Positions 33,784 through 43,055 of a DNA stretch of 64,000 bases are shown piece by piece (the stretch's first letter is position 1; the number at the start of each line of letters is the position of its first letter). The translations under genes were made by a program, and so were the position numbers. The DNA comes from an uncultured Scytonema sp. (GTDB lineage: Bacteria; Cyanobacteriota; Cyanobacteriia; Cyanobacteriales; Nostocaceae): positions 1 through 64,000 of the forward strand of contig CALMVQ010000113.1 in the NCBI GenBank assembly GCA_937873135.1, read 5' to 3'. Below the pieces are notes generated by a model. That model did not search any database, had not been told where the DNA came from, and saw nothing but the letters and a program-made list of their open reading frames with translations.

Positions 33784-35100
33784 TTAGATTTTTTCCGGTA
33801 ATTCACCTTCTAAATAGATGTTACGACCCTTGTACTTGCTAAGAGAGATATGAGTCTGCTCTTCTCCTTTAAATGCCATGCCCATTATTACCAAACCCGG
33901 CCAATATAGGTAAGATAAAATTTCTAAATTCTCACCAAATGTATAGAGAAATAAGATTAATACTATGCTAAAAGCTACTTTGGCAGTTTCACTTTTTTGA
34001 GCTATAACTAATAAATATAAAAAACTACATAACAGAGGAAAAGCTAAGGCTAAAGTTCCTACAAAACCCTTGACAAATAAAAGACCATACCAAGTATGAT
34101 GAGAGCCTATCGGCATATATTCTACTAAATGCGGTCCTTGTTCTACAACGCCATGTCCCCACAAAAATGCTTCATTCCACGAACGATAGAGGGCTATTTT
34201 GGCTAAAGTTTCACGAACTCGAGAAGATTCTGGTCTAGCGTCTGCGAATTTCTGTTGAAAAGCTTCATAACTATTAAATAAAGTTGTTGTGATTAAACTA
34301 GTGATGAAACTGCCAAAGCCTAAAGCAATTAAAACGAATGGACGAGCTAAGTTGGTTAACACCCAGGTAACCAAAAAAACTACTGTTATAGATAACAAAG
34401 CTAGCCGAGATGCGGAAATAATACACATGAAGATACTGCCAGCTATACCGATCCATCGCCATTTTTTATTAGTCTCTTGCAAGGCCATAAAAAAGTAAAT
34501 ATTAGCCATAAAGCCTAAAGCAGGTGCCCAAGGCGTAAAAAGTCGCCATCGAGGTAACATGTTGCTGGGATCGATTTCGTAAAGCCTGAAGGCAAAAAAC
34601 TCATCGCTAGGTCCACCTACAATTCTTAAAGGAGAAACATAAGGCATTTCCGGTAAGTGGAGGAAGTAGGCTAAAAAAAACACAGGGGAAAACACTAATG
34701 TTTGAAAACAGACGATACAAGCAGCACGCCAGAGTAACTGCGGTCGAATTTTTAATAAGCCAACTAGAGGAAATACTGCTAATAACGCCCAGCCTTTAGC
34801 CCAGCCAATTGAAGATTTAATCAGTAAGCTTGTAGTTAAACCAAAGTTATAATGCCCTACAATCAGAGCTAATTCCATAACTATCATTGCCCCGATCCAG
34901 AGCCAAATCATGAAAGGAATATCAATCCTTTCCTCTAAAGGAGTTGTTTGTGTTTGATTCCACAGCTTTTTGCCCAAGTAAATTAATAATATCCAGCCTA
35001 TTGCTGACCCCACAATATATAGACCACCAATCAGGTAAAAACCATAAGTACCGATTATTGAATACCAAATTATACGTTCGGGAAAGTTAATAGGCTTCAT
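33784..35100 (-). CDS. Wzy-type O-antigen polymerase/ligase-like membrane protein
   Basis: The 438-residue protein has about 10-12 membrane segments and a large periplasmic loop (about 285-345) containing SWNEAFLWGHGVVEQGPHL and GSHHTWYGLLFVKG. The late W-G-H-G and SHHTWY pattern is typical of the O-antigen ligase/polymerase superfamily. It would polymerise flipped repeat units. The sequence is poorly conserved within this family, so it is assigned from topology, the loop motif and its position between Wzx and Wzz-type genes. Confidence 0.8.
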   Translation of the reverse strand: MKPINFPERIIWYSIIGTYGFYLIGGLYIVGSAIGWILLIYLGKKLWNQTQTTPLEERIDIPFMIWLWIGAMIVMELALIVGHYNFGLTTSLLIKSSIGWAKGWALLAVFPLVGLLKIRPQLLWRAACIVCFQTLVFSPVFFLAYFLHLPEMPYVSPLRIVGGPSDEFFAFRLYEIDPSNMLPRWRLFTPWAPALGFMANIYFFMALQETNKKWRWIGIAGSIFMCIISASRLALLSITVVFLVTWVLTNLARPFVLIALGFGSFITSLITTTLFNSYEAFQQKFADARPESSRVRETLAKIALYRSWNEAFLWGHGVVEQGPHLVEYMPIGSHHTWYGLLFVKGFVGTLALAFPLLCSFLYLLVIAQKSETAKVAFSIVLILFLYTFGENLEILSYLYWPGLVIMGMAFKGEEQTHISLSKYKGRNIYLEGELPEKI

Positions 35101-35177
35101 TGCAATTCGTGGAGGGCGGAAAATGATTCAACAACTGGCTAATAAGTAGGCGCTCAAGCTAAATATTTATGTCCAAT

Positions 35178-36602
35178 TCATTCACTTATAAAAGTTTTGC
35201 GATCGCCCATTAGAGCCTTGCGTTTATGCTTGCGCAGCCATAGTAATACCACTCCAGTTGTTGAAAAAAGGGAGCCTAAAGCCGCACCGAGATAAATATA
35301 CGATTTCTTTGGCTCAGTAGGATTATCAGGTAAGCTAGGATCTGCGACAATTTGAATAAGTGGATAAGAACCAAAGACATTCGACTTGCCAAGATCCAGT
35401 CTAGTCAAAGTAGAAGAAAAGACTGCTTCAGCAACTTGCATATCTCGTTTCAGGGCATCAAGCTGAGATTCCTGCTGTGCCAGGTTTTTAAGTCTCTTCT
35501 CAAGCTGGGTAATTTGTTGATCTATTGCTTGAGCTTGGCTTGTGAATCCTTGTTGATCTGCCTTAACTGTTACCAGTTGTTGTAAAAGAGTTTCCTGAGC
35601 AGTGTTAGAGTTATTGCCACTACTAAGGTTTAATTGCTTTAAGGTTGCCAGATTGAGCGATCGCCCTAGAAGAGACTGACTCCGGGCTAGCAAAGCAGAT
35701 TCTGCTGAGTCTCGCTTGGCTTCCTCTGCAACTACTGTAGGATGGTTAGGTAAAAATTTGGATTCGAGAACAACCACAGCAGCACTAGCGTCACTATAGT
35801 TTTTTAAGTTCTGCTGAAATATCTGATCTTTTTGAAGGACAAAAGCATCTGTAGCTTGCCCAGCTGATAGTTTTAAATTAGCCGATAACTGTTTCAAGCG
35901 AGTCGTCGCTTGCTGCTCTTGAGCTAATATTTCGGCTCGTTGTCTACGTAGCTGTTCAATGTTGGTTGTCAGATCTTTAATTTGATCCTCAGAGTTCAAA
36001 CCTGAACGCGCTTTATATTCAGAAAGACGCTTCTGAGCAGTTTCCAATTTCTTCTGAGCCGAATTAAGCCCTGTTTGGAAACCCACGTCTCGTTGAATAG
36101 ATTCTTGAGTTCTGAGCTGAATGAGTCTTGTTTGAAGTGCTTTGTAAAAAGCGAAGGATTTTTTCCGAGCTTCTTGAGGACTCGTACCGTTGAAATCAAC
36201 CGTCATAATGGAGGTATTAACTAGTACCTTTGTCTGTGGTTTACCAAACTCTCCTGAGGACATATGAAGTTGATCTGCTGCTGCCTTCAGTACAGGTTCG
36301 CTTTCAGCAATAAATTTATAGTTTTCTCTTGGATCTTGGGAAGACGCAATAGCGTAAGGAGAAGGATTTTCGTAGGAAGCTTGACCGATGCCTGGTAAGT
36401 TAACATTGGCATTTGACCCTTGTCCTGGCAGATTAACAGCAGAATGACTGGTATAGGTTGGTGGCGTAACCTTTAGATAAAGAAGAGCTGAACCCCACAG
36501 AAATACATTCGTAGCTATACCCACAAGCAAGTAAAGTTGCCAACTTCCTTGCTTTGCTATTGTTTCGCTTGGGTATCCAGGGATTCCTATAGAATTAGCC
36601 AT
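35178..36602 (-). CDS. Wzz/GumC-type chain-length determinant (PCP)
   Basis: The 474-residue protein has a membrane segment near each end (about 23-43 and 436-456), enclosing a large periplasmic part with coiled-coil stretches (about 175-250 and 355-390). This is the polysaccharide co-polymerase layout that sets polymer length. The Wzc-type tyrosine kinase domain is absent, and no BY-kinase gene or Wza-type outer membrane exporter is seen in the window. It is the first gene of the minus-strand run; a copy of the upstream block lies about 150 bases before its start. Confidence 0.88.
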   Translation of the reverse strand: MANSIGIPGYPSETIAKQGSWQLYLLVGIATNVFLWGSALLYLKVTPPTYTSHSAVNLPGQGSNANVNLPGIGQASYENPSPYAIASSQDPRENYKFIAESEPVLKAAADQLHMSSGEFGKPQTKVLVNTSIMTVDFNGTSPQEARKKSFAFYKALQTRLIQLRTQESIQRDVGFQTGLNSAQKKLETAQKRLSEYKARSGLNSEDQIKDLTTNIEQLRRQRAEILAQEQQATTRLKQLSANLKLSAGQATDAFVLQKDQIFQQNLKNYSDASAAVVVLESKFLPNHPTVVAEEAKRDSAESALLARSQSLLGRSLNLATLKQLNLSSGNNSNTAQETLLQQLVTVKADQQGFTSQAQAIDQQITQLEKRLKNLAQQESQLDALKRDMQVAEAVFSSTLTRLDLGKSNVFGSYPLIQIVADPSLPDNPTEPKKSYIYLGAALGSLFSTTGVVLLWLRKHKRKALMGDRKTFISE

Positions 36603-36751
36603 AATTAGTCATTAAAAAATCTCTAAAGTCGAGAACTAGCTAGACTCTCGAGCATATAAGGTGTCGTGCGAAAAGCCTCAATATACTTTCAGGTTTACAC
36701 CTTAAGTACATGAAACTTTACTTACAAGTTTTAATACAGTTTGCTTCTAAA

Positions 36752-36843
36752 ACAGTCAAAAGAAACACTATCTGACGGCTACGATTGCGTTATTGCAGAC
36801 CGCATCCTATGGCTAAGATAGGATTATCCACCAAGATATCCGG
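36752..36843 (-). promoter_or_regulatory. Polysaccharide-locus upstream block, copy C
   Basis: It shares ACAGTCAAAAGAAACACTAT, CTGACGGCTACGATT, GCATCCTAT and ATCCACCAAGATATCCGG with the other copies. ATCCTAT and ATAGGAT around a short loop make a perfect central hairpin. It precedes the Wzz-type gene by about 150 bases in the orientation shared by all three. Confidence 0.5.
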
Positions 36844-36915
36844 TTGGACATAGTCTGAGGGTACTACTCAGAACTTAGTACAACGTTTCATCAATTCGTC
36901 GTGGCGCTTTGGTTT

Positions 36916-36939
36916 GTAGTTGCGCTCGAGCGCAACTAC
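36916..36939. repeat. 24-base perfect palindrome
   Basis: GTAGTTGCGCTC followed by GAGCGCAACTAC is perfectly self-complementary, with no loop, and TT/AA pairs continue outside. It could be a repeat end or a binding site for a dimeric protein. No second copy is seen in the window. Confidence 0.6.
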
Positions 36940-37075
36940 GAACGATGACATTATTTTCCTGAGCGTCACAAACTTGTGCAATCCTGTACTTAAAGATGTG
37001 CTGATAAATAGAGCACCTAGCATATGGCAAATTAAGTGGTGCACAAGAGCGCAGCTTCACGAAGAAATGGTGTTA

Positions 37076-37179
37076 GGGAGATCCATAAAAATAAATATCC
37101 AGCCGTCAAACTAGATCTAAGCGTCGTAGTCGCAATATTCAGACATACGGCTGGATATTTATTTACTGGCAAGTGCCTT
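37076..37179. repeat. Palindromic element with variable paired arms, copy 1
   Basis: 18-base arms at 37089-37106 and 37147-37164 are perfect complements and enclose a 40-base loop. Both outer flanks (GGGAGATCCAT, GCAAGTGCCTT) and the loop (GAT CTA AG, GTCGTAGTC, CAATATTCAGACAT) match the copy at 56438-56541, while the inner six stem pairs differ. The stem is thus preserved although its sequence changed. It could be an RNA or DNA hairpin, or a miniature element. It carries no open frame. Confidence 0.7.
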
Positions 37180-37266
37180 AGCAATTAGCTAATAGCAAAA
37201 AACATGTGATAAAAGAGCAAGTCATTTAAAATTGTTATAGATTAAGATACTCCTTTTGAACAACCA

Positions 37267-39651
37267 GTGCCTTCCGAATCTCACTTGATTGAAGCAAATT
37301 CTCAGTTGCCTGTGTCTTCCCTAAGAGAGACAGCAATAGCAAAGATCCGTGATAGTCTGCGTCCGGGACAGCAGCAAATGACTGATTGGCAATCTGGGGC
37401 TTTAGCTGTTTCAGCGGTTCCAGGTGCTGGTAAATCTACGGGTATGGCAGCCGCCGCAGCAATTGCGATCGCACGTCAGTATGAACTTTCTCACTCTCTA
37501 CGCTCCAATACTCGTCGTCAACTCATTGTTGTCACCTTCACTCGCTCAGCGACTGCCAATATCAAAGCCAAAATTCGGAAATATTTACGGGATGATTTAT
37601 CCCTACCACAGACTGGCTTTGTTGTACATACACTTCACGGTTTAGCATTAAATATTGCCAGTCGCTATCCAGATTTATCAGGCTTACGATTGGATGAAGT
37701 AACATTAATTACACCAAATCAAACACATCGTTTCATCCGAACTGCTGTAGAACAATGGATTTCCAGCCAACCAGGGCGGTACTCTCGTTTGCTAGAGGGT
37801 ATTCAATTTGACGGAGAAGAAACAGAAAGGCTGCGTCGCCAATCAGTATTGCGGACAGAAGTATTACCGGAACTGGCAACTACAGTCATTCATGAAGCAA
37901 AAAGTTCTGGGCTATCACCAGAAGATTTACGTTTGTTGAGTCAACAAACAATAGACGAATATGCAATTTTAAGCATCTCTGCCGGATTGTACGAGCAATA
38001 TCAAAATTTAATGCGAAAGCAGGACTTCATCGACTACGACGACATGATTTTAGCCGCACTACGGGTTCTGGAAAACGAAAACGCCCGCAGAATTGAGCAA
38101 AACCAAGTTTTCGCTGTCTTTGAAGACGAAGCTCAAGATTCCAGCCCCCTACAAACTCGACTATTAACAATTCTCGCCACTCATACCGAAGAGGGGGAGA
38201 GAGGGGGAAGAGACTCTTCACTCCTGACTCCCCGTTTCAAAATCAACTTAGTACGTGTTGGCGATCCCAATCAGGCGATTAACTCCACTTTCACCCCAGC
38301 CGATCCGATTTATTTTCGGCAATTTTGTGAAGAGTGCCAGACTCAGAATCGATTGGCAACAATGGATCAAGCAGGTCGCAGTGCCAGAATTATTATTGAA
38401 GCTGCTAACTTTGTTTTAGAATGGGTGAATAGTCATTTGTCGTCAGTAAATGACAAAGGAGCGACAGAAGAGAAAAGAGAATTGCCGTTTCGCAATCAAA
38501 AAATTCGTCCTGTCGATCCTGGCGATCCTCAACCAAATGCCAATCCCGAACAAGCGGGACGAGGATTGGAACTATATACTCCCCGTGACATTCATCACAC
38601 GGTTGAGTTACTCTCCCAGAAGCTCATTGAGTTATTTGCTCAAGATCCAACGAACATCAGTGCAGCTGTTTTAGTGCGGGAAAATCGTCAAGGACGGTGG
38701 TTAGCGGAAGCGCTTACTCCCATTTGTAAAGAACACAAAATTACACTTTACGATGTGGGAAAAAACGAACGCCATTCTCACATACCTGAGGAAATTTTGG
38801 CATTGCTGCAATTGTGCGATCGCCCCCATTCCCCTGACTACCTCAAAGCTTCCCTCCAAGTTTTTGTCCAAAGGCGCTTGATTGAACCTCAAGACTTAAA
38901 CGCCCTTGCTAGTTTACCAGAAGAATTTTTGTATCCAGGTCCCTTAGCGCCACCTCAGCCAGAACCAGTGCAAAAAGCCGCACATTTGTGTCGGAGTTTA
39001 CTGCGTGCCCGCCTGGAACTGCCTTTATACCACTTAATTTCCTTCCTTGCCTTAGCGTTAGATTACGATCAAGCAGAATTAGCAACAGCTGACAAACTAT
39101 CAGAACGAATCAACCAGCAAATAGCTGGCAATATCTCAATGGGGGCGATGCTGAGTGTTCTCAGTGAAATCGTCAGTTCCGAACGGTTTGAACCAGTGGA
39201 AACAGAAGATTTAGAAGCACGGTACACCCGTCCCGGTCAACTTACCATTATCACAATGCACAAAGCCAAAGGACTGGATTGGGACTATGTTTTTATACCC
39301 TTTTTACACGAAAACTTGATTCCCGGCAGATTTTGGGTTCCTCCTCAGAGCCAGTTTTTAGGTAACTTTTCCTTATCAGAAGTTGCTCGCGCCCAAATTC
39401 GCAGTGTTCTCCACGGTGAATCGACTTTACCCAGTACTGCTGTAGCGAGTGAACAGGCAAAACACTTAAAAACTGCTGAAGAATACCGCTTATTGTACGT
39501 TGCTATGACACGAGCAAAGCGTCTGTTGTGGATATCTGCAGCGCAAAAAGCACCATTTACATGGAGTAAACCAGAGAATTTACAATCTACAGCGCCTTGT
39601 CCCGTTTTTTCAGCACTAAAACGCCAGTTCCCCGAATGTTTGGGAAGCTGA
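37267..39651 (+). CDS. UvrD/Rep-type ATP-dependent DNA helicase
   Basis: The 794-residue protein starts at GTG and has superfamily 1 motifs: Walker A VPGAGKST (51-58), VVTFTRSATANIKAKI, FEDEAQDSSPLQTRLL (Walker B), GDPNQAINSTF, ITMHKAKGLDWDYVFIPFLH and LLYVAMTRAKRLLW. It translocates 3'-5' on single-stranded DNA, by family analogy, and may work in repair or replication restart. The arrangement of the C-terminal part differs from standard PcrA/UvrD (which has about 720 residues), and no nuclease domain is visible. It is transcribed divergently from the polysaccharide locus and precedes the GH15 gene by about 100 bases. Confidence 0.85.
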   Translation: MPSESHLIEANSQLPVSSLRETAIAKIRDSLRPGQQQMTDWQSGALAVSAVPGAGKSTGMAAAAAIAIARQYELSHSLRSNTRRQLIVVTFTRSATANIKAKIRKYLRDDLSLPQTGFVVHTLHGLALNIASRYPDLSGLRLDEVTLITPNQTHRFIRTAVEQWISSQPGRYSRLLEGIQFDGEETERLRRQSVLRTEVLPELATTVIHEAKSSGLSPEDLRLLSQQTIDEYAILSISAGLYEQYQNLMRKQDFIDYDDMILAALRVLENENARRIEQNQVFAVFEDEAQDSSPLQTRLLTILATHTEEGERGGRDSSLLTPRFKINLVRVGDPNQAINSTFTPADPIYFRQFCEECQTQNRLATMDQAGRSARIIIEAANFVLEWVNSHLSSVNDKGATEEKRELPFRNQKIRPVDPGDPQPNANPEQAGRGLELYTPRDIHHTVELLSQKLIELFAQDPTNISAAVLVRENRQGRWLAEALTPICKEHKITLYDVGKNERHSHIPEEILALLQLCDRPHSPDYLKASLQVFVQRRLIEPQDLNALASLPEEFLYPGPLAPPQPEPVQKAAHLCRSLLRARLELPLYHLISFLALALDYDQAELATADKLSERINQQIAGNISMGAMLSVLSEIVSSERFEPVETEDLEARYTRPGQLTIITMHKAKGLDWDYVFIPFLHENLIPGRFWVPPQSQFLGNFSLSEVARAQIRSVLHGESTLPSTAVASEQAKHLKTAEEYRLLYVAMTRAKRLLWISAAQKAPFTWSKPENLQSTAPCPVFSALKRQFPECLGS

Positions 39652-39748
39652 GTTATCGATTAGCTATTAGTATCCCGGTTCAAAGTATCAGCAATGGTAT
39701 AAATGAGAGGAGTAAAGTCAGCCGATCGCGCAACCAAGGAGTCACGTC

Positions 39749-41584
39749 ATGGGATATCAGCCGATACACAACTACGGGATCATCGGCAATATGTACACCA
39801 CTGCATTAGTGGGTATGAACGGAGCTATCGACTGGTTTTGTTTTCCTGCTCATGACTCTCCCAGCGTCTTTGCTGCACTGCTTGATGCCCAAAAAGGTGG
39901 ACATTTCAAGATTTCACCCATGACAGATGAGGCGACTCTCAAGCAGTTCTACTGGTCTGGAACCAATGTCTTGATAACTCGCTTCCTAACACCAGACGGC
40001 ATAGGTGAAATTACGGATTTTATGCCAGTAGGAATAAAAGACCAAGAACTAGGCTATCAGTGGTTGGTTCGGCGTCTCCAGGTCATTCGTGGCAGCATGG
40101 ATTTCCGTATGGAGTGCAATCCAGCCTTTAATTATGCCCGAGATGAACACCAAACAAAAATTGGTTCTTTTGGCGCAGTCTTTCATTCACCTGCACTCAG
40201 CCTTGGGTTGGCGACTGACATGCCGCTACAGCAATGGGGAAGTGGGGTGGCAGCTAATTTTACCCTGAACTCAGGGGAGACAGCAGTGTTTGTGCTGCGG
40301 CAAATAGAACCAGACGGTGGTTTGGGACTTCCTGTCTCGCAGCTACAAGCAGATGCTTTATTTAAGCAGACGGTGGAATACTGGCGTCGCTGGCTGGCAC
40401 AATGTACTTACAAAGGTCGCTGGCGTGAGGTTGTTGAACGCTCGGCGTTAGTGTTGAAACTGCTCACATACGAACCAACCGGGGCATTTGTAGCATCGCC
40501 TACTTGTAGTCTGCCAGAGATGATTGGTGGCGAACGCAACTGGGACTATCGCTACACTTGGATTCGGGATGCAGCTTTCACAGTTTATGCACTGCTGCGA
40601 CTCGGTTTTACCGAAGAGGCGTGCAAATTCATGGGTTGGATAGATTGCCGGTGTCACGATCGAAATCCTGACGGCTCTCTGCAAATCATGTATGGGATTG
40701 ATGGACGCAAAGATGTGAAGGAGGAAATTTTAGAGCATCTGGAAGGTTATGAAGGTTCCAGTCCAGTCCGCATCGGCAATGCTGCTTATCAACAATTACA
40801 ACTAGACATTTATGGTGAGTTAATGGACTCGGTGTATATATACAACAAGTATGTAGCGCCAATCTGGTATGAATTGTGGACTGAACTGCGCGATCTCGTC
40901 AACTGGGTTTGTGATAACTGGCAAAAGCAAGATCAGGGTGTGTGGGAAGTGCGCGGTAAAGAGCAAAGTTTTGTGTACTCAAAGCTTATGTGCTGGGTAG
41001 CGGTGGATCGAGGCTTGCGTTTGGCTGATAAGCGTTCCTTTCCAGCAGATCGGCAACGCTGGGTTCTGGTTCGCGACCAAATTTATGAGGAGATCATGTC
41101 TCAGGGATGGGATGCTTCACGTCAAGCTTTTATGCAATATTACGGCAGTTCTTCCCTTGATGCCGCTAACCTAGTTATGCCTCTGGTATTCTTCGTTTCT
41201 CCTATAGATCCCCGAATATTGAGTACTATCGATGCCATCAATCAATCTCCAGAGCAAGGAGGGCTAGTTTACAATAGTTTGGTGTATCGATACAATGTGG
41301 AAGATTCGCCTGATGGTTTGACAGGAGATGAGGGAACTTTTAATCTCTGCACGTTTTGGCTCGTTGAAGCTCTAGCCCGTGCTGGAAAAGTAGATAGCTC
41401 CCGACTTGATCAAGCCCGACTCCTTTTTGAAGATATGCTAGGACATGCTAATCATCTGGGGCTTTTCGCCGAGGAAACTGATCGAAGTGGTAAGGCTTTG
41501 GGTAATTTTCCTCTAGCTTTGACGCATTTATCGTTAATTAGTGCTGCATACAACCTAGATAGAACCCTCGACGGTAAAGATTAA
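39749..41584 (+). CDS. Glycoside hydrolase family 15 (glucoamylase/trehalase-like)
   Basis: The 611-residue protein has the N-terminal sandwich domain of bacterial GH15 ([31 protein letters not shown]) and the (alpha/alpha)6 barrel with [20 protein letters not shown] (262-281), a stretch with catalytic-site Glu around [16 protein letters not shown] and the late [19 protein letters not shown]. These hydrolyse alpha-1,4, alpha-1,6 or trehalose linkages. There is no signal peptide, so it probably acts on cytoplasmic glycogen or trehalose. AAGGAG lies 9 bases before the ATG. It stands alone and is followed by an inverted repeat (TAGGTAAT/ATTACCTA, 41588-41632). Confidence 0.9.
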   Translation: MGYQPIHNYGIIGNMYTTALVGMNGAIDWFCFPAHDSPSVFAALLDAQKGGHFKISPMTDEATLKQFYWSGTNVLITRFLTPDGIGEITDFMPVGIKDQELGYQWLVRRLQVIRGSMDFRMECNPAFNYARDEHQTKIGSFGAVFHSPALSLGLATDMPLQQWGSGVAANFTLNSGETAVFVLRQIEPDGGLGLPVSQLQADALFKQTVEYWRRWLAQCTYKGRWREVVERSALVLKLLTYEPTGAFVASPTCSLPEMIGGERNWDYRYTWIRDAAFTVYALLRLGFTEEACKFMGWIDCRCHDRNPDGSLQIMYGIDGRKDVKEEILEHLEGYEGSSPVRIGNAAYQQLQLDIYGELMDSVYIYNKYVAPIWYELWTELRDLVNWVCDNWQKQDQGVWEVRGKEQSFVYSKLMCWVAVDRGLRLADKRSFPADRQRWVLVRDQIYEEIMSQGWDASRQAFMQYYGSSSLDAANLVMPLVFFVSPIDPRILSTIDAINQSPEQGGLVYNSLVYRYNVEDSPDGLTGDEGTFNLCTFWLVEALARAGKVDSSRLDQARLLFEDMLGHANHLGLFAEETDRSGKALGNFPLALTHLSLISAAYNLDRTLDGKD

Positions 41585-41653
41585 AAGATAGGTAATAGGG
41601 AACCCTTGTATTTTTCTGATCGATTACCTATTACCCATTCCCTCTTCCCGCTT

Positions 41654-42217
41654 TCAATTGGAGTTTCTCGCAAAAGAATTTTGCACTTTTACCATTGGAG
41701 AAAATTTTGGAGAATTTAAGCGACAGTGGCTGCTATGCACATCCAATTTGATTAACTCGTTCCAAGTTTCCCATCCCATCACGCCATCGGCAACGATTTC
41801 GCAAGACTTCTGAAAGTTTTGAACTGCAACAGTTGTTTTCGCACCAAAGACACCATCAACTGCACCACGGTAATAGCCAACATCCTTTAGTGCTTCCTGA
41901 ACAGCTTTCACAACTGAACTAGCAGTTCCAAGACGCAGCCGTGGTAGACTTGCAGGACCATCACACAAAAAAGCCCAAGTTTTTGGTCCGACAACGCCAT
42001 CCACTGGTAAGAAGGCAAGGCACTGTAGGTATTTAACAGCCATCAGGGTGTTGGGATCGAAGTGGCCAGTTTCAGAAATATTCTTAGGAGAGGACGAGGC
42101 ACGATCAAATTGTGCAAGCCTCTGATTGAGAACTCTTTGCATTTGCCTAACAACTTGATGCCCAGAACCAAACTCCAGCGTCGGTCTATTTATAATGCAT
42201 GGAATAACAGTATTCAT
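41654..42217 (-). CDS. Peptidoglycan-binding protein with two PGB domains
   Basis: The 187-residue protein has two PGB1-type repeats: VRQMQRVLNQRL ... FDPNTLMAVKYLQ ... VDGVVGPKTWAFL (about 20-90) and VKAVQEALKDVGYYRGAVDG ... FGAKTTVAVQNFQ ... VADGVMGWETWNEL (about 97-160). These three-helix domains attach enzymes to cell-wall peptidoglycan. No catalytic domain and no signal peptide are obvious, so it might be an accessory protein with cryptic export. It lies alone, convergent with the GH15 gene. Confidence 0.85.
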   Translation of the reverse strand: MNTVIPCIINRPTLEFGSGHQVVRQMQRVLNQRLAQFDRASSSPKNISETGHFDPNTLMAVKYLQCLAFLPVDGVVGPKTWAFLCDGPASLPRLRLGTASSVVKAVQEALKDVGYYRGAVDGVFGAKTTVAVQNFQKSCEIVADGVMGWETWNELIKLDVHSSHCRLNSPKFSPMVKVQNSFARNSN

Positions 42218-42350
42218 AATTTCGATACTTTCTCGATATGTTTATACTGACAAAAAAAACACTAAGGAAGTTTCTGTAATTCCATAATTACAACTATTGA
42301 CAGAGAGAACCCAATCATTGCCGATCGCCCGGAGTGCCGACGGGAGCAAT

Positions 42351-42777
42351 TCACCGAATTGTTATACGCATCATCATTTTTTCTGGTTCAGGCAAATTTT
42401 TGAAACCGTAACGACGGTAAAGACCGTGTGCATATGAGTGTTGCTAATAACCATTTTGAGACATCTTGAAGTTCTGGATATCCCACAATGTACTCAATAA
42501 ACCATTTTCCCAGACCCTGCCCTCGATAGGGTTCTAAAATAAAAACGTCTTTTAGTAACGCCGAAGTTGCATAGTCGGTGATTACCCTAGCAAAGCCAAT
42601 TTGTTTTTGCTCTTCATACAGACCAAAGCATAAAGAATTTTTTATAGATTTTTCTAGAATTTCTACTGAAATATTCTCTGCCCAATATGAATTTTTGAGA
42701 AAATTATGGATTGTGGAAATCTCTAATTTAGATTTTTCAGTGCTGATGTAAAACCTATGTTTTAATTTCTCCGGCAT
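42351..42777 (-). pseudogene. GNAT acetyltransferase with late +1 frameshift
   Basis: Residues 1-110 form a typical GNAT core: KQIGFARVITDYATSALLKD, VFILEPYRGQGLGKWFIEYI (the acetyl-CoA loop is RGQGLG) and GYPELQDVSKWLLAT. After ACA the frame carries one extra base around 42431-42438; in the next frame the sequence continues as AHGLYRRYGFKNLPEPEKMM, the usual end of this subfamily, down to TGA 42351-42353. Unrepaired, the protein ends at 42388 with a wrong 17-residue tail and may be non-functional, though a sequencing error cannot be excluded. Activity on amino groups is inferred from the family. Confidence 0.75.
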
Positions 42778-43055
42778 ATTGCTGCGATCGCAGTCCTATT
42801 TGAGTCGTGAGTCACTGGTGAGAGTCACGCGCCCCAAGGGGGCGAAGTCAAAATTCAATTTAAGACTGCTAGATAAATTTAATCTTCATTATATAATAAT
42901 TCTTTTCGAGGCGGGAAAATTACAAGTGCCAGAAACCGCGTTTCTCCATTTTCACGAATCTTGCAAAGGCGCTGTGTCTAACTGCTAAGAAGACAGCTAT
43001 AGCTATAGCGATTCCCCTCCTTCATCTATCAATCCACATTATTCACAGGTAAAGG
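42778..43055. other. Intergenic region with a CGCCCC hairpin
   Basis: Between the GNAT remnant and the ethylene-receptor-like kinase lies a hairpin, CGCCCC (42830-42835) with GGGGCG (42839-42844), of a kind repeated in cyanobacteria. No gene is seen. The kinase promoter should lie after it. Confidence 0.55.

Larger units (their letters stand above)
36603..37266. other. Intergenic region with three separate repeats
   Basis: 664 bases without a gene lie between the divergent Wzz-type and UvrD-like genes. They hold block copy C (36752-36843), a 24-base palindrome (36916-36939) and a 104-base palindromic element (37076-37179). Promoters for both flanking genes should lie here. Confidence 0.6.

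Noticed and set aside
34989-34999. Eleven-base match (AATATCCAGCC) between a palindrome arm at 37089 and the Wzy-type gene
   Set aside because: A match of this length in 64 kb is within reach of chance, and no other arm matches elsewhere.
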